Notes under the pieces: generated by a model | What the model was told of the DNA's origin: nothing | What the model saw: only the letters and a program-made list of their open reading frames with translations | The model's database searches: none | Assembly (NCBI RefSeq): GCF_001693515.2 | Contig: NZ_CP042968.1 | Location: forward strand, 7,534,501-7,598,500 | Length of the DNA stretch: 64,000 bases | DNA from: Bradyrhizobium paxllaeri | Lineage (GTDB): Bacteria > Pseudomonadota > Alphaproteobacteria > Rhizobiales > Xanthobacteraceae | Direction: 5' to 3' | Program-made: the position numbers and the translations under genes | Shown here: positions 34,182 to 42,946 of the stretch, piece after piece | Numbering within the stretch: the stretch's first letter is position 1 | Layout: every line of letters starts with the position of its first letter

Positions 34182-36866
34182 CTACGCCACGGCCTGCCGT
34201 TCGCTTTCGGCGAGGCCTTGCAGCAATAGTTCGCCGAGCGGCATGGGCTTGCTGAAGAAATAGCCCTGCCCCAGGGCAATTCCGAGCAAGCGGACCTTTT
34301 CGACCTGTTCGTATGTCTCAACGCCTTCGGCGACGATCGAGAGGTTCAATGTCTTGGCAAGCTGGACGATCGACCCGAGCACGGCGACGGTCTCGGAGCG
34401 GCCGATGCGGTCGATGAAAGACTTGTCGATCTTGACCTTGTTGAACGGGAACGCGGTCAGATAGGACAGCGACGAATAACCGACGCCGAAATCGTCGAGC
34501 GCAATCGAAACGCCAAGCCGCCTCAACCGGTCGAGCGTCTTGAGATTTTCCTGGCTGTCGACCAGAAATACGCTCTCGGTGATCTCGAGCTCGAGCCGCG
34601 TCTCGGCCAATCCGCTGTCCGCCAGCGCGTACATCACGGCATCGACCAGGTTGCCGCTGGCGAATTGCAGGGCGGACAGGTTGACCGCAACCTTGACATC
34701 GTCAGGCATCATCATGGCATGGCGGCACGCCTTGGCGAGCACCAGATTGCCGAGCTCAGCGATCAGCCCGCATTCTTCCGCAACCGGAATGAATTCAGCG
34801 GGAGGGATCAGGCCTCGGGTCTTGTGGCGCCAGCGCGCCAGCGCCTCGACCGATTTCGTGCGGCCGGTGCCGAGTTCGACCACGGGCTGATAGAACACCT
34901 CGATCTCCTCGCGCCAGATCGCCTCGCGCAGTTCGATTTCGAGGATGTTGCGCTGGTCGGCTTCGGCCTTGAGCTCCGGCGAGTAGACATGGAAGCAGTT
35001 CCGGCCGGCGTTCTTCGACTTGTAGAGCGCAAGATCGGCATTGCGAAGAAGCTCATCGATGCGCGTGCCATGCTCGGGCACCATGGCGATGCCGATGCTG
35101 CACCCGATCACCACGAGGTGGCCGTCTATTTCATAGGGTTCGGCAATGGCCTGGACCAGCCACGCGGCGAGCGTTGTGGCGCTGTCCTGCAGCGAGGCCG
35201 GCCCCGGCGCCACGACCAGCGCAAACTCGTCGCCGCCGATCCGGGCCGCCGTCGCACCAAGGTCCTGCGCCTGCGCCTTGATCCGACCAGCGACCAGCTT
35301 GAGCAGCGCATCGCCGCATTGGTGGCCGAGCGCGTCGTTGACGGACTTGAACTTGTCGAGATCCAGCAGCAGCACGGCAAACGGCGTACTGAGCAGAAGA
35401 TACTTGTCCAGCGCGTCGTCCAGGCGCCCCTTGAACAGGTTACGATTGGCAAGGCCGGTCAGGCCGTCATAGTGAGCCAGCCGCTCGATCCGGTCCTCGG
35501 AAGCCTTGCGTTCGGTGATGTCTTCGTGCGTCGCAACCCAGCCGCCGCTCTCGCGCCGGCCATAGGAAATATAGATGACGCGCCCGTCCGGAAACTGCAC
35601 CGTGTTCGAGGTCTGCTCCGATTTGGCAAGCCGGCCCTTCAGGTCAGCCAGATAGGCGTCGAGGTCGGGCACGGCTTTCTGCCTTGAAAACACCTCGCGG
35701 AAATCCATGCCGATCCGGACATCCTCCGGCGAAAGCTCATAGGCGTCGAGCCATTGTCGATTGAACGCGATCAGGCGATCCTGGCCATCGAACATGCTCA
35801 ACCCTTGCGGCAGGTTGCGCAGCGCGTCCTCGAACTTGCTCACGGAGTCGCGCAATTCGCGCTGTCTACGCCAGTAGAGCGCGGTCGCCATCAGGATGAT
35901 GAAGGTGAGCAGAAGCGCGCCACCGAGATAGATTTTCTGCCTCGATTGGGCGCGCGAATAGATTTCCTGCTCCGAAATGCCGGCGGTGAAGATCAGCGGA
36001 AAGGCGTTCGATCTGCGCGCGGTGACCAGGCGGTTGCTCCGGTTCGCGCGACCTTCGCTGCCGCTCCAATTCCAGTATTGGCTATAGGAGCCGTCCCGCA
36101 GCTCCCTTTCAACGTGGCCGGGACTGCGCTGTCCCAGCACTGAGCCCTGGTCTATTCCCCGCGCGGCAAGCACGATGTAGTCGGCATTTCTGAGAACAAG
36201 GGTTCCGCCGATGCCGAGCTTAGCGGTGTCGTAGAACCTGCCGATCACGTCGACACTGATCGAGCCGACGACGACGCCCGCCGGATTTTTCCTGCCATCG
36301 AACAGCTTTCGTGCGAGCTGGATGGTCCATTTGTTCGACGCCCGCCCCAGCACCGGCTTTGCAACATAGAGCCGGTCTTCAGCCTGCTCCATCGTCTTGA
36401 TGAAGTGCTCGCGGTCCCCGAGATAGAGCGGCGGGCCGGAGTAACCGGTCGTCGTATCGAGCAAATAGCCATTCAGCCCGATCAGCGCGAACTGCACCAC
36501 GTCGCCGGTCGCCATCTGCGCTTTCTCGGCCCAGAACTTCAGGCTGAAGGTGTCCGGATCCTGCGCGTAGAGCGCGCGCGCGACCCGCATTGACTGATCC
36601 ACCCTTTCGAAGATCCGCTCGGTATTTTCCTCGAACAATTCGGCGACGCTGTTGCCATGCGCCCGCGCCTGCTGCAGCGCTTCCGTCCGTTCCGAGGACG
36701 TGATCGCGAAGTAGCCGATCCACACCAGCGGCAGGAAGAACAGCGCGATCTGCAGCGGAGCATTGCGCGAGATCGCTGTCGCCGCCTTGCGGACCCATCT
36801 GCGGGCACGGCTCACGGCCCGCGACGGGCCGCGAGCCTGAACCACGGAATGACGCTCGCCGAGCAT
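34182..36866 (-). CDS. dCACHE-PAS-GGDEF-EAL signalling protein
   Basis: 894-residue membrane protein. One helix (LQIALFFLPLVWIGYF, about 40) and a second (YLGGALLLTFIILMATALYW, about 315) bracket a periplasmic dCACHE sensor. Then a PAS (FEDALRNLPQGLSMFD), a GGDEF domain with intact RIGGDEFALV, and an EAL domain with VEALARW, LDDFGVGYSSL, VKIDKSF and AEGVET all intact. Both c-di-GMP synthesis and hydrolysis are therefore possible. GAAGG precedes the ATG at 36866; the frame extends upstream without support. It contrasts with the degenerate EAL protein at 23040. Confidence 0.93.
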   Translation of the reverse strand: MLGERHSVVQARGPSRAVSRARRWVRKAATAISRNAPLQIALFFLPLVWIGYFAITSSERTEALQQARAHGNSVAELFEENTERIFERVDQSMRVARALYAQDPDTFSLKFWAEKAQMATGDVVQFALIGLNGYLLDTTTGYSGPPLYLGDREHFIKTMEQAEDRLYVAKPVLGRASNKWTIQLARKLFDGRKNPAGVVVGSISVDVIGRFYDTAKLGIGGTLVLRNADYIVLAARGIDQGSVLGQRSPGHVERELRDGSYSQYWNWSGSEGRANRSNRLVTARRSNAFPLIFTAGISEQEIYSRAQSRQKIYLGGALLLTFIILMATALYWRRQRELRDSVSKFEDALRNLPQGLSMFDGQDRLIAFNRQWLDAYELSPEDVRIGMDFREVFSRQKAVPDLDAYLADLKGRLAKSEQTSNTVQFPDGRVIYISYGRRESGGWVATHEDITERKASEDRIERLAHYDGLTGLANRNLFKGRLDDALDKYLLLSTPFAVLLLDLDKFKSVNDALGHQCGDALLKLVAGRIKAQAQDLGATAARIGGDEFALVVAPGPASLQDSATTLAAWLVQAIAEPYEIDGHLVVIGCSIGIAMVPEHGTRIDELLRNADLALYKSKNAGRNCFHVYSPELKAEADQRNILEIELREAIWREEIEVFYQPVVELGTGRTKSVEALARWRHKTRGLIPPAEFIPVAEECGLIAELGNLVLAKACRHAMMMPDDVKVAVNLSALQFASGNLVDAVMYALADSGLAETRLELEITESVFLVDSQENLKTLDRLRRLGVSIALDDFGVGYSSLSYLTAFPFNKVKIDKSFIDRIGRSETVAVLGSIVQLAKTLNLSIVAEGVETYEQVEKVRLLGIALGQGYFFSKPMPLGELLLQGLAESERQAVA

Positions 36867-37084
36867 GGCAATGCCTTCAAATATTAAACTAACACCTCCG
36901 CCAGAACGGCCCGAACAGCGGCGGCGAACAACAGCCGGGAACTTGCAATCCCCAAACCTAGGCAAAGCAGGCTTAAATTCCGGTTTCACGAAGGGGCAAT
37001 ATTCTCGTCAAAACCCCGTAAGTTCACGGTGATGGCTGCGAGCCCGTCTCCTGGTTCGGTCTGTCAAACAGCGAGCGGATATGC

Positions 37085-37290
37085 GTCCGCATTCTCGCGG
37101 CGTAAGCGCCCGAGCTTTGCTTGAAACTTCCGCCCTCAAAGAAGCCAAGGGCGCAGGGAAAGCCGGGTGCACGCTGCACCCGAGGTCTCGCGTGCTGTTT
37201 GCGCATAAGGAAAACGCACACGAGCATACAGGGCAGCGGAGGCATCCCGGCTTTCCCTGCGCGATGGTTTACGGCTTACTTCGTGCTCTT
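37085..37290. repeat. Dispersed repeat, left portion
   Basis: The sequence containing GCAGGGAAAGCCGGGTGCAC and GGCATCCCGGCTTTCCCTGC (mutually inverted) looks like a dispersed rhizobial repeat often mis-annotated as small ORFs; the spurious translation reads like AGKAGCTLHPRSRV...HEHTGQRRHPGFPC. The right-hand part seems to resume after the transposase (38600-38835). Identification is from memory of the pattern. Bases 36867-37084 hold nothing recognisable. Confidence 0.6.
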
Positions 37291-37309
37291 GTGTCCGCAA
37301 AATCTGCCA

Positions 37310-37475
37310 GAATGTGCGAACGGGCGGTTCTGACCAACCGCCCGTCGCTGGATCTGATCCCGTTCGTGCTCAAAGGCCGAGAGCCTGTCGGGGAGCGAGG
37401 GACAGATCCGGTGGTCTTCCTCAACCCGAACAGTTGCACGGGCTTCGAGCCCGAACCGAGCAAGGAAGGGAGTGG
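37310..37475 (+). ncRNA. Structured leader of the IS110-type transposase, candidate bridge RNA region
   Basis: Two strong hairpins precede the transposase: ACGGGCGGTT (37320-37329) with AACCGCCCGT (37336-37345), loop CTGACC; and CGGGCT-TCG-AGCCCG (37439-37453). IS110-group elements encode a bridge RNA in the 5' non-coding end, so this 165-base segment is where it should lie. The loops that would match target and donor DNA cannot be assigned by eye. Confidence 0.4.
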
Positions 37476-38474
37476 ATGATGGCACAAGATGAGGTCGTTG
37501 TCGTCGGTATTGATGTGGCCAAGGACAAGGTGGATGCGTGCATTCGCTCGCTGTCTCAATGGCAGACGTTCCCAAGTACCGCGGAGGGGCAGCGCGCCCT
37601 GATCCGCTGGCTTCGCAAACACAGGGGCGGCAAGGCAGCCATGGAGGCTTCCGGCGGTTATGAGCAGGACTGGGCCAAGGCGCTGCGCGAGGCCCGCATC
37701 GAAGTCCGGATCGTCGACCCGAAGCGGGTGCGCAGCTTCGCCCGCTCGGCCGGACGCCTCGCCAAGAACGATCCGATCGATGCGGAGATGATCGCCTGGT
37801 TCGCCGAGACCTTCACCGAAGCACCGGGCCAAGCCTACGACGCGGCACGCGAGAGGTTGGTCAAGATCGTCAATGCACGCCAAGGACTGCTCGATCTACA
37901 GACTAGCTTGAAAAACAGTGGCGAGCATTCCGTGCCGGACGTCGTGCAGAAAATGCAGGCGCGGCTCTTGAAGAAGATTGCCGTCGAAGTCGCCAAGCTC
38001 GATACTGCGATCGCAGCCCAGGTCAAAGCGACACCGCATTTTGCCGAGCTCGCCGAGATCATCGAGAGCGTGCCGGGACTTGGCAAGATCACTTCCGCCG
38101 GACTGATCGCGACGATGCCGGAACTGGGCCAGGTGAACGACAATATCGTCGCGGCCTTGTTGGGGGTAGCACCTTACGATGACGATAGTGGCCAACGGCG
38201 GGGCAACCGCCACATCAAGGGCGGACGCCGAAAGGCCCGCAACCTCTTCTACATGCCTTGCATGGGAGCTGCGACCCAGCACAACCCCGTGCTCAAGGCG
38301 TTCTATGACCGCCTGATCGCCAAGGGAAAGGAGCCGAAGGTTGCGCTCACCGCCTGTATGCGCAAGCTCATCGTCATCCTCAACACCATGATCGCGCGAC
38401 GCCAAAAATGGGACGCCAACCGCTACAAAGTGAGCGACCCCGCTCGGCTTCCGCCGAGCGCATGCCCAGCCTAA
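37476..38474 (+). CDS. IS110 family transposase
   Basis: 332 residues. The N-terminal DEDD domain reads VVVGIDVAKDKVDACI (first Asp), MEASGGYE (Glu) and RLAKNDPIDAEMIA (Asp); the C-terminal Transposase_20 domain holds SVPGLGKITSAGLIA with the catalytic Ser, and HIKGGRRKARNLFYM. The length is complete and no frameshift is seen, so it may be active. Start is the first of two ATGs, with AAGGAAGGGA ahead. No terminal inverted repeats are expected for this family, and the element's ends were not fixed. Confidence 0.93.
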   Translation: MMAQDEVVVVGIDVAKDKVDACIRSLSQWQTFPSTAEGQRALIRWLRKHRGGKAAMEASGGYEQDWAKALREARIEVRIVDPKRVRSFARSAGRLAKNDPIDAEMIAWFAETFTEAPGQAYDAARERLVKIVNARQGLLDLQTSLKNSGEHSVPDVVQKMQARLLKKIAVEVAKLDTAIAAQVKATPHFAELAEIIESVPGLGKITSAGLIATMPELGQVNDNIVAALLGVAPYDDDSGQRRGNRHIKGGRRKARNLFYMPCMGAATQHNPVLKAFYDRLIAKGKEPKVALTACMRKLIVILNTMIARRQKWDANRYKVSDPARLPPSACPA

Positions 38475-38640
38475 AGACCGGTGAGCGGATGGGGTCAAGG
38501 CCGTCAGCCGCCGGAGGCGGTGGCGCGTAGCGCCAGCCTTGAGGCCAGCCGATCACAGGGCTACATCAACACAGTTGCTCCCCGGAGAACGGCTTTATTG
38601 CCTCCGTCATTCCTGAGAAGCTTCGCTTCTCAGGAATTTA
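38475..38640. other. Region 3' of the IS110 transposase
   Basis: 166 bases after the transposase stop, containing a hairpin GGCGCGTAGCGCC and GCCGTCAGCCGCCGGAGGCG. The right end of the element must lie here or slightly beyond. A GAGAAGC-TTC-GCTTCTC hairpin at about 38620-38636 already resembles chromosomal palindromes. Confidence 0.45.
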
Positions 38641-38835
38641 ACGCCAGCACCGCGGCGCCAGAACCACACGACTTCGCCGTCCGCTTCAGGCACCTACGTC
38701 AGCCAGCGCCGTTTGCGTCCACCGCATCTCACCGCGCGTTCGTGACGTGGCCAACGCCCCTTGGGTGGGTGAGACGCGCGGAGTTATGCGTCTGATTTGG
38801 GTCGCACGTGAAGCGGAATATTTTTGAGTGCGGGG
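38600..38835. repeat. Dispersed repeat, right portion
   Basis: Contains CACACGACTTCGCCGTCCGC and GCGTTCGTGACGTGGCCAAC, which recall the second half of the dispersed repeat whose first half ends near 37290. Bases 38836-39106 hold decayed AGCCCGCATGAGC-type palindrome sequence near 38940 and no supported gene. Confidence 0.5.
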
Positions 38836-39106
38836 CTGGACAGATTTTACTGATTTGCCCGTCGTGCCAATTGGTCGCACCTCGCGCGGGACACTCTGCG
38901 CTTGCGCTGAAGGGCAAATCAGCGGCAGCGGAGACAGCAAATAGCCCGCATGAGCAACGCGATATGCGGGGCACGCACCAACCCGGATCTCGCATTCGCT
39001 TGCTTGCTAGACCCGCGCTTTAGGAGTTGTATACCGCCGATCAACACGCGCAGAGCATCTAAACACTTCGCTTTAAGGTCCCACTGTTTGACACCTGGAG
39101 TCGGGC

Positions 39107-39358
39107 ATGACGCGTTGGAGCGCGAGTGTCGTCGCACTATTTCTGGCGAGCTTTCCTGGGCTCGCGAGTGCGCAGGTGAACTGCGAGGCGATACAGCGCG
39201 GACCGGCGCGCACCGATTGCTACCTTGGCCTGGCTCAGTACTATCGGGCCCAATCGGATCTCGCCGCCGCCAAGGCGCTGCAGCAATCAGACGACGCGTG
39301 GTATCGGGCCATTACGGGAATGGACCCGCCAAAACCCAGACCGCGTCGGCGACGATAA
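39107..39358 (+). CDS. Small exported hypothetical protein
   Basis: 83 residues: signal peptide to about LASAQ, then a short mature part with two cysteines (VNCEAI, TDCYLG), a helical QYYRAQSDLAAAKALQQSDD and a basic tail RPRRRR. Family unrecognised. GGAG precedes the ATG. First of four consecutive small exported or membrane genes downstream of the IS element. Confidence 0.6.
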   Translation: MTRWSASVVALFLASFPGLASAQVNCEAIQRGPARTDCYLGLAQYYRAQSDLAAAKALQQSDDAWYRAITGMDPPKPRPRRRR

Positions 39359-39395
39359 GGTTTTGACAATTTGCACGAGAACAAGGAAGCCTGTT

Positions 39396-39773
39396 ATGCG
39401 GTTGCCCAAAGTCGCTGCTTTCGCGCTGATCGCTGGAGCAGCAAGCTCGATGTCGCTATCTCCAGCGCTTGCCGCCCCTGACTGTCCGAAGTTGATAGGA
39501 CTGGTGGATTGGGGCGAGGATTCAACCGGCGACATCACCGTCGCACCGGGGGAGAGTTGCCAGTTTCCGATCCCGATGCGCGGCATGGTAAGCAGTTCTG
39601 ACATTCTGCAGAAGCCGAAATACGGCAAGCTGAAGAAGCTCAACCCGACGACTTACGAGTACAGGGCGAAGAAAAGGTACAAGGGAAGCGATACGTTTGC
39701 CATCAAGGCGACGGGACAGGGGCCGACGGCCTCCGGCTCGTCGGTCATTACCGTGAACGCCACGATCAAATAG
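39396..39773 (+). CDS. Exported Ig-like protein
   Basis: 125 residues: signal peptide to PALAA, then DCPKLIG... and a C-terminal beta-sandwich region with YEYRAKKRYKGSDTFAIKAT then SSVITVNATI, the pattern of bacterial Ig-like/cadherin-like domains. AAGGAAG precedes the ATG at 39396. Periplasmic or extracellular. Function unknown. Confidence 0.72.
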   Translation: MRLPKVAAFALIAGAASSMSLSPALAAPDCPKLIGLVDWGEDSTGDITVAPGESCQFPIPMRGMVSSSDILQKPKYGKLKKLNPTTYEYRAKKRYKGSDTFAIKATGQGPTASGSSVITVNATIK

Positions 39774-39871
39774 GATTAGTTGCAATAGCGTTCCTTGCGC
39801 CCATGGCGCGGCGGGCGCATGCTGGTATCCGCTTCATTTCGAAAAATGCACCCTTCCCGGGAGGTTCGAAC

Positions 39872-40114
39872 ATGACACGGCAGCTTCTTTTCGCGATCAT
39901 CCTCTTAAGCCTAGGCGTGCTCCTCAACTCGCCGGCATCCGCGCAGGAATGGCGATGCGAGGACAGGGCCGCGAATTGCTTCGGCAGTTGTCCCGACAAG
40001 ATAGGAGCTGTGGGCGACGACTGGAACGGCCGTCCGAGCAGATGTTTGCGCTGCGACCGGCAGCTCATCAAATGCGTGATCAACGCGAACCTGCGGCGGC
40101 ACCGTTATTACTGA
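39872..40114 (+). CDS. Small cysteine-rich exported protein
   Basis: 80 residues: signal peptide ending PASAQ, then six cysteines in about 50 residues (WRCEDRAANCFGSCPDK, SRCLRCDRQ, IKCVIN), suggesting a disulfide-knotted peptide. GGGAGGT is before the ATG at 39872. No family recognised. Confidence 0.7.
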   Translation: MTRQLLFAIILLSLGVLLNSPASAQEWRCEDRAANCFGSCPDKIGAVGDDWNGRPSRCLRCDRQLIKCVINANLRRHRYY

Positions 40115-40133
40115 ACGCGATGGCGTGCTAACA

Positions 40134-40212
40134 AGTAGCCCGCATGAGCGAAGCGATAATGCGGGATCAGCACTATACAAACCCGGATATCGCTTCGCTC
40201 ATCCGGGCTACA
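40134..40212. repeat. Palindromic repeat (AGTAGCCCGCATGAGCGAAGC class)
   Basis: AGTAGCCCGCATGAGCGAAG at the left pairs with CTTCGCTCATCCGGGCTACA at the right around a short AT-richer centre. Same class as 19335-19417. Confidence 0.75.
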
Positions 40213-40374
40213 CTTGCCCATGTTGATCCCAACGTCGCGGGAAAACAAACTGTTGAGACGTCTGGTCAAGGACAAATTGGAGCAGGAAAAATCCAGCGAT
40301 GAGCATGCTTTATTTGGCGGGAACCATCTTCGGTATGCTTAGATCGTCGCCAACGGAGCAGATGCGGTCAGCGA

Positions 40375-40806
40375 ATGCAGTGGTACGTGATCTTGGTTTC
40401 GGTCGCCACGACCGGCGCATTTGGGTGGTTTGCGCTCGAACTCGTTGGCCGGCCTATTCGAAATTTCTTCGATCTGCGACGGTCTGTGCGCCATCAAACG
40501 CTTTTTCTAGCTGATGTCGCGGCGCCACAGCCTCGCGAGACCTGCGTCACGTCCGAGCAGATACGGCAGTACGATACAGACTTAAAGAATGCGCGCGAGG
40601 CGCAACGCACTTTACGTGTTTTGGCCTCTCAAATGCTGGCGTTCGCCGAGAGTGAAAGGGCAGCTTGTATTGCAATCAAGCCGTTTGGCTTTGATCCTTC
40701 AGCGGCTGGCAGCGGCCTGATCGGACTTTCTGATACGCTCGACCGCCATGGGACCGACCGCGCCAGTTTTCGTAGAGATGTCGAACGGGCGCTGCGGTTC
40801 AATTAG
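40375..40806 (+). CDS. Membrane-anchored hypothetical protein
   Basis: 143 residues: one N-terminal hydrophobic segment (YVILVSVATTGAFGWFALEL), then a helical, charged domain (QYDTDLKNAREAQRTLRVLA). No family recognised. GGAGCAG is about ten bases upstream, so start support is moderate. Its 3' end meets the convergent RTX gene at a shared hairpin. Confidence 0.6.
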   Translation: MQWYVILVSVATTGAFGWFALELVGRPIRNFFDLRRSVRHQTLFLADVAAPQPRETCVTSEQIRQYDTDLKNAREAQRTLRVLASQMLAFAESERAACIAIKPFGFDPSAAGSGLIGLSDTLDRHGTDRASFRRDVERALRFN

Positions 40807-40819
40807 GCCGCTTGTTGGG

Positions 40820-40845
40820 GGGCGGGCCGAAGATCCGGCCCGCCC
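40820..40845. terminator. Shared hairpin between convergent genes
   Basis: GGGCGGGCCG (40820-40829), loop AAGATC, CGGCCCGCCC (40836-40845): a perfect 10-bp GC stem. No U-tract on either side, but its place between two facing stops suits a bidirectional end. Confidence 0.55.
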
Positions 40846-40854
40846 GCGCCACCT

Positions 40855-42093
40855 TCAAGCGGTTACGAGGAAGTTCGCGGCGTTAAGCTCGGTCGGAAGG
40901 AGACCCAGGAACAACACGTCGTTGCCCCCGCCGAGATCAAGGGTGGTACCTGAAGCTCCCGCACTCAGATTGTCCAGCGGGTCGAAGTCGGCTCCAAAGC
41001 CTTCCAGCACCACGAGGTCCTGCGTTACGTCGAAGTCGGTGATCAGATCATTGCCTGGTTCTGACTCGCGAAAGACAAACTGATCGGCCCCGCCGAAACC
41101 GGCAACGTTGTCGTCGCCGGCGCCGCCTTCGATCGTATCACCAGCATTGCCGCCGAAGATGGTGTCATTGCCGCGGTCTCCGAACAGGCGGTCGGGCGCA
41201 TGATTCGCCAATTGCTGGTTGGCGACAGCCCGGATGAGGTCGTCACCCCCACCACCGAAGATCGTGTCGGCGGCAACGTCGCCGCCTCGCAGCGTGTCGT
41301 TCCCGGCATCCCCAAACACGACATCGCCCGTAGGGTCATTCCAGGCGATGAAGTCATCGCCAGCACCGCCGAAGACGGTATCCCTTCCGGCCATGCCGCC
41401 AACGGTGTCGTTGCCGCGGCCACCGAAAACCAGGTCGTTGCCGGCGCCCGTATTGATATCGTCATCTCCCCGGCCGCCCCTGATGATGTCGTCGCCGTCG
41501 CCGCCTTCAAGTCTGTCGTTTCCGGCAAGGCCACGGATAATGTCATTGCCGCCGAGCCCGGGAAGGAAATCGTCGCCCGGCGTTCCGACGACAACGTTGT
41601 CGTTGTCGTCTGCGATTGCGATCAACTGACCCCGGATCTCGCCCCCCATAAATTCGTTCGTATGGATGTTGAAATAGATCGGGACCTCCGATCCGACCTG
41701 AGCTGAGCCGAGTGCGCCAGCGAAGTTGGTGATTGAAACGTTGGCGGGGTCCGTGGTCTCCCATCGACCACTCACCGTCCAGGAGCCATCCGTATTCAGG
41801 GCTATACTGAGGTCATCAGCGTCCTGTGCCGGGTTGATCTGCCCGAAGACAACGGGCCCGTTTGTGCCTCGCACGCCATTGTGAAAATGCGTGGAGGTGA
41901 CGTCGTCGTCGGTCGACGGCGTCTGGGCCGCACCACCCGTAATCAGACCGTAGTCTACGCCTTCGATGTTGAACGTATAACTCGCGGCAACTTCCGTGCT
42001 GTCGAAGATGACAGTGCCGAGACCGCTTGCAGTTGAGTTGTTCGGGGGGACTTCCTGAGTGCCTTCGAGAACCACGCGGAACGCTGTGGACAT
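40855..42093 (-). CDS. CHRD-RTX calcium-binding protein
   Basis: 412 residues without an N-terminal signal peptide. Residues about 3-160 form a CHRD domain (FRVVLEGTQEVPPNNSTASG; STHFHNGVRGTNGPVVF). About 165-345 contains hemolysin-type nonapeptides (GGDGDDIIRGG, GGRGNDTVGG, GGAGDDFIAW), which fold as a Ca2+ beta-roll. The C-terminal part (DQFVFRESEPGNDLITDFD) is the usual RTX end recognised by type I secretion. No peptidase or lipase domain is present and no secretion genes are adjacent. Probably exported and surface-bound. Confidence 0.9.
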   Translation of the reverse strand: MSTAFRVVLEGTQEVPPNNSTASGLGTVIFDSTEVAASYTFNIEGVDYGLITGGAAQTPSTDDDVTSTHFHNGVRGTNGPVVFGQINPAQDADDLSIALNTDGSWTVSGRWETTDPANVSITNFAGALGSAQVGSEVPIYFNIHTNEFMGGEIRGQLIAIADDNDNVVVGTPGDDFLPGLGGNDIIRGLAGNDRLEGGDGDDIIRGGRGDDDINTGAGNDLVFGGRGNDTVGGMAGRDTVFGGAGDDFIAWNDPTGDVVFGDAGNDTLRGGDVAADTIFGGGGDDLIRAVANQQLANHAPDRLFGDRGNDTIFGGNAGDTIEGGAGDDNVAGFGGADQFVFRESEPGNDLITDFDVTQDLVVLEGFGADFDPLDNLSAGASGTTLDLGGGNDVLFLGLLPTELNAANFLVTA

Positions 42094-42517
42094 GCGAGCC
42101 TCCTCTGCTCTTTGCTCAGCAGGTCTTGGCGGCCAGCGATGCCGGCGTGCAGGTGTGGCAAATGTTGTACCCGGCTCGGGCCGGCATTAGGCGGCGCGTC
42201 GCTCCGCTTCGACTATCGCGGAATCGGCGCGTTGTCTGTCTCGCGGTATTCGGCCGAGAACAAGGGATCGCTGGATCGCGCCAACCTGTGGTCGCCGCTG
42301 TAGGCCATCGACCGGGCGTTATTGTGTTTTGTTTATTGCGATCGACGCATTGTGATCGATGCAATGTCCGGTTGCCGACGCTGTGCTTGTGTTCGGTTCC
42401 AACTGCAACTTTGTTCCACGATCGCGATGTCGCATTCGCGGCTTCGCCCTTCGAGCTACGCCGGGACGAGCCTTCGCTCGGCAGACACTTTCAGGATGCG
42501 GGCTAGGTTGGGGCAAA
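42094..42517. other. Intergenic, possible hydrolase remnant
   Basis: No complete gene. One plus-strand frame near 42190-42230 reads GGASLRFDYRGIG, resembling the early strand of an alpha/beta hydrolase, flanked by stops and frame breaks. It may be a decayed fragment or chance. Confidence 0.3.
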
Positions 42518-42593
42518 TGGTGCCCAGGGGCGGGATCGAACCACCGACACTGCGATTTTCAGTCGCATGCTCTACCAACTGAGCTACCTGGGC
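42518..42593 (-). tRNA. tRNA-Phe (GAA)
   Basis: On the minus strand the sequence folds as a cloverleaf: acceptor GCCCAGG/CCTGGGC, anticodon stem TGCGA/TCGCA with loop CTGAAAA (anticodon GAA), TPsiC loop GGTTCGATC, discriminator A and encoded CCA. 76 nt. It follows yacG on the same strand, at the end of the murA-yacG block. Confidence 0.97.
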
Positions 42594-42733
42594 ATACCCG
42601 AAGGCCACAGAAGGCCGAACCGAGCGGGCGGTTTATAGAGAGGTCGGAAGCGCCTGTCCACCCAGCTTCGCCGCTGGCTTCGCTGGGCGCGGCCCGCTTC
42701 GTGCCCCATCCCCAAATATTTGGCGAATCAGAG

Positions 42734-42946
42734 CTATTCCGCGTCTTCGGGGTCGGTGGGGTGGCCGGGGATGATGTAGGTGCCGGAGAGCCAGCGGTTC
42801 AAATCGACGTCGCGGCAGCGTTTGGAACAGAAGGGGAGCGTGGCAGGGTCGGCCGGCTTGCCGCAGACCGGGCAGGGTTTTGGCGGCGGCTTGTCCCCGC
42901 CGGCCTCTTTAGGCCTGCCGGCGGCTTGTGGCGGCTTAGCTGGCAT
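42734..42946 (-). CDS. yacG: DNA gyrase inhibitor YacG
   Basis: 70-residue zinc protein. Cysteine pairs CPVCGKP and [15 protein letters not shown] give the Cys4 site of YacG (DUF329), which binds GyrB and inhibits gyrase in E. coli. Proline/lysine-rich N-terminus. Overlaps maf by 11 bases, so translation is probably coupled. Confidence 0.92.
   Translation of the reverse strand: MPAKPPQAAGRPKEAGGDKPPPKPCPVCGKPADPATLPFCSKRCRDVDLNRWLSGTYIIPGHPTDPEDAE

Noticed and set aside
37081-37479. Plus-strand ORF of 132 codons before the IS110 transposase
   Set aside because: It translates a dispersed repeat and the transposase leader; no protein family, typical spurious annotation.
42112-42303. Alpha/beta-hydrolase-like fragment (RFDYRGIG)
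   Set aside because: Too short and without catalytic residues; kept only as a possible remnant in the intergenic entry.
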